Position numbers and translations under genes: made by a program | The notes under the pieces: model-generated | Told to the model about the DNA's origin: nothing | Seen by the model: the letters and a program-made list of their open reading frames with translations, nothing else | Databases searched by the model: none | Assembly: GCF_016744255.1 (NCBI RefSeq) | Contig: NZ_JADGES010000025.1 | Span: forward strand, 1 to 38,035 | DNA length: 38,035 nucleotides | Reading direction: 5' to 3' | Origin: Maribacter sp. | GTDB taxonomy: Bacteria; Bacteroidota; Bacteroidia; Flavobacteriales; Flavobacteriaceae | Shown here: positions 36,206-38,035 of the stretch, in pieces | Layout: the number at the start of each line of letters is the position of its first letter | Numbering within the stretch: the first letter of the stretch is position 1

Positions 36206-37225
36206 TTAGTTATCTTTCTTTAAATTGATAATTAGTAACTTATTGTCTTTTTTAATGATTTTTGTGTCTGTAGATTTTTCTATAGCAGAAAGACAGATTT
36301 TTAAATTTTTATTAGGTATTCCTCCGCTAATAATCTTTGTTTTTGTTTTTTGGTCAATGAACTCAGAAGGCAAACCGTAAGATTCTTCGATGTTTTTCAT
36401 TACTTCTTCCAAGCTAATATTATTAAAAATATAAGTACCTTCTCTCCAAAGGGAATAAGAATCTTTTTTTGAATTGCTGGTGTGAATAATTTTTTTATCA
36501 ATTCTTGAAAAAGAAATAAATTCTCCTGGGTTCATTATTTTAGCTTTTCCGCCATTTAGTTCTAATTCTATAGACCCTTCGTCTAAAGCAACATCGGTTT
36601 TTTGGTTATGTGCGTTAACATGAAACTTAGTTCCATATACCGATACCTTTAAATCTTTAGTGCTTACCCAAAATTTTGCATTGGTAGAAAGGATAGGTTT
36701 TACTTTAAAATATGCTTCTCCATCTAAAGAAACATCTCGTGGGTTTTCTTTAGAATAACTTATTTTAGAATTTCCATTTAAAATTACAGAAGTTCCATCT
36801 GGTAAGGTTAAATTAATAATTTCTCCATAAGAGGTTTGGTGCTCTACTAACGAGTTATTAAGAATATCCGAAGAAGTATAAACAAAAATAAATAGTACAG
36901 CTATTGTAGCAGCAATAGCATACGGAGAAAAATTAAATTTCTTTTTAAGTTTTGTTTTCTTAGTATAGTTTTTAGGTTTAGAAGAAATAATACTAAGAAC
37001 GTTATCTAATTGAGAATCTACTTTACTATCGCTTAAAGGAGCTTCATTAAACTGTATGCCAAGAGTTATAGACTTAGCCATTTCTATAGTCTCAATCTTA
37101 GATTCATTATTAGAAATCCAATTATTCCAATAGTGAATATCATTTCTATTATTCTTTTTCGCCCAATTTATAAAAGAAATATCTTCTAATAAATTTTCTA
37201 AAAGTTCTTGGTCAATGTTGTTCAT
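36206..37225 (-). CDS. FecR-family anti-sigma factor
   Basis: 339 residues. A cytoplasmic N-terminal part of about 90 residues binds the sigma factor in this family. One membrane helix follows (about 93-112, [15 protein letters not shown]), then the FecR domain (about 125-230: [42 protein letters not shown]) and a C-terminal DUF4974-type domain (about 265-335: [20 protein letters not shown]). It holds the sigma factor inactive until the receptor's STN domain signals. Candidate ECF promoter 22 bases upstream, which would give autoregulation. Gap to the sigma gene 63 bases. Confidence 0.93.
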   Translation of the reverse strand: MNNIDQELLENLLEDISFINWAKKNNRNDIHYWNNWISNNESKIETIEMAKSITLGIQFNEAPLSDSKVDSQLDNVLSIISSKPKNYTKKTKLKKKFNFSPYAIAATIAVLFIFVYTSSDILNNSLVEHQTSYGEIINLTLPDGTSVILNGNSKISYSKENPRDVSLDGEAYFKVKPILSTNAKFWVSTKDLKVSVYGTKFHVNAHNQKTDVALDEGSIELELNGGKAKIMNPGEFISFSRIDKKIIHTSNSKKDSYSLWREGTYIFNNISLEEVMKNIEESYGLPSEFIDQKTKTKIISGGIPNKNLKICLSAIEKSTDTKIIKKDNKLLIINLKKDN

Positions 37226-37246
37226 TAAAATAGGTATTCAGTACTG

Positions 37247-37276
37247 AAGAGATATATAAGTAGTAAATATACCCTA
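37247..37276 (-). promoter_or_regulatory. Candidate ECF-sigma promoter before fecR
   Basis: On the minus strand TAGGGTATAT (37267-37276), 15 bases, CTCTT (37247-37251), in the 63-base gap between the sigma gene and fecR. The same blocks precede satellite receptors A and B. It would let the sigma factor raise fecR and the transducing receptor without its own gene. Confidence 0.58.
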
Positions 37277-37288
37277 AAAAAATGAATT

Positions 37289-37867
37289 TTAACTATTCTG
37301 TAGTATATGGTGGAGTGCGTCAGATTCCGATTTATCTCTAAGTTTAGTAAAAGCTTTTTGTAATGTGTTTTGAACACTTTGGTAAGATATACCCATAATT
37401 TCGGATATTTCCTGTGTTTTTAAGTTACTGTAATACTTAAGGTAAATAGCCTCTTTTTCTCTTGTTGATAAAGAATTAAGAATTTTAATAAGAGCAGTCG
37501 ATTTAAGTTTTATTGTTTCTTGCTTAGAACTAAGCTCCTCTTTGGAAAAGACAAACCCCATATTGTTTTCCATAGTCTCATTGAATGTAGAGTATAATCT
37601 TTCTTTTTTTAAAACTTTCAATAACGCTCTTCTGTAAGAAATAAATAAGTACGATTTTACATGGGTTACTTCTCCAATTTTATCTTTATTGTCATGTAAG
37701 TAGATAAAGAAGCTTTGTAAACAATCTTCTGTTAATTCTGTATTTCCAGAAATCTTCATTCCGTAGCCATGTAGCATAGGGTAGAAATGCTTAAACAAAC
37801 TAGAAAATGCGTTTAAGTCTCCCTTAATAAACATAAACCATAAAGATTTTTCTGGTGAAATTTCCAT
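37289..37867 (-). CDS. ECF RNA polymerase sigma factor
   Basis: 192 residues. Region 2 is at about 15-85 (FKHFYPMLHGYGMKISGNTE, DCLQSFFIYLHDNKDKIG, SYLFISYRRALLKVLKKERL). Region 4 is at about 130-180 (LNSLSTREKEAIYLKYYSNL, then the helix-turn-helix TQEISEIMGISYQSVQNTLQ). Regions 1 and 3 are missing, as in all ECF factors. By position it is the partner of the FecR protein encoded next. Its likely targets are the TAGGGTATAT-N14/15-CTCTT elements in this locus. A housekeeping -7 box lies upstream. Confidence 0.93.
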   Translation of the reverse strand: MEISPEKSLWFMFIKGDLNAFSSLFKHFYPMLHGYGMKISGNTELTEDCLQSFFIYLHDNKDKIGEVTHVKSYLFISYRRALLKVLKKERLYSTFNETMENNMGFVFSKEELSSKQETIKLKSTALIKILNSLSTREKEAIYLKYYSNLKTQEISEIMGISYQSVQNTLQKAFTKLRDKSESDALHHILQNS

Positions 37868-37890
37868 GTTATTTTTAAGTTAGATACTAA

Positions 37891-37898
37891 CAAATATA
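37891..37898 (-). promoter_or_regulatory. -7 box before the ECF sigma gene
   Basis: TATATTTG on the minus strand fits TAnnTTTG, 23 bases before the ATG. No TTTG is found 20 bases upstream. The TAGGGTATAT element is absent here, so the sigma gene itself seems to be under housekeeping control. Confidence 0.5.
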
Positions 37899-38035
37899 TA
37901 ATTTTTATAGTAAAAATTTGCATAATTCATAATTTAAAGCTGTTTTTAGTTGAAAATTCAATAATTTATTATCCATATTAGGTACTTCTTAAATACTCCT
38001 TAATCTATAATTTAAAATTCTTAATACAGAACTAT
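37899..38035. other. Non-coding right edge
   Basis: AT-rich sequence up to the window edge. I see no gene, RNA or repeat in it. Confidence 0.6.

Overview
The window is AT-rich chromosomal DNA from a member of the Bacteroidetes, most probably a Flavobacteriaceae. The evidence is a bacillithiol gene (bshB1), a ResB/CcsA-type cytochrome c maturation protein, several TonB-dependent receptors with a carboxypeptidase-like N-terminal domain, an ECF sigma/FecR pair, two TPR-histidine kinases, and two textbook Bacteroidetes promoters (TTTG-N20-TAnnTTTG). There are no insertion sequences, phage genes or CRISPR arrays. It reads as a stable chromosome with one specialised uptake locus at the right end.

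Layout. 1-2693 (+): end of a cytochrome c biogenesis gene, then bshB1. 2690-6994 (-): two tandem paralogous TPR-histidine kinases. 7137-7297 (+): tRNA-His with promoter and terminator. 7320-15802 (-): M28 peptidase; a RetSat/CrtI-like oxidoreductase with an SGNH hydrolase and a small membrane protein; a chloramphenicol-acetyltransferase-like protein; an S10 peptidase; a TIGR02757 protein; lolD. 16006-18058 (+): folE, a small membrane protein, a sterol desaturase/fatty acid hydroxylase family protein. 18075-20686 (-): TonB-dependent receptor with a small His/Cys-rich exported protein, probably metal-related. 20735-25558 (-): two small conserved proteins, a DUF937 protein, serA, serC and a LuxC-type acyl-CoA reductase. 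25669-26022 (+): ferredoxin, divergent from the reductase with face-to-face promoters.

26194-37867 (-) is the most interesting part. An ECF sigma factor, a FecR anti-sigma factor and an STN-bearing TonB-dependent receptor form a signal-transducing unit. Two related receptors without the STN domain follow. fecR and both satellite receptors are preceded by the same promoter-like element on the minus strand, TAGGGTATAT-N14/15-CTCTT. The two satellite copies carry it at the edge of a perfect 58-bp direct repeat (29263-29320 and 32853-32910). I infer a small regulon in which one transducing receptor switches on two further receptors through the sigma factor. The leader of the last receptor also contains a strong intrinsic terminator preceded by a 25-codon ORF, so it may be attenuated. 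The substrate cannot be told from the sequence: there is no SusD, glycan enzyme or siderophore gene nearby.
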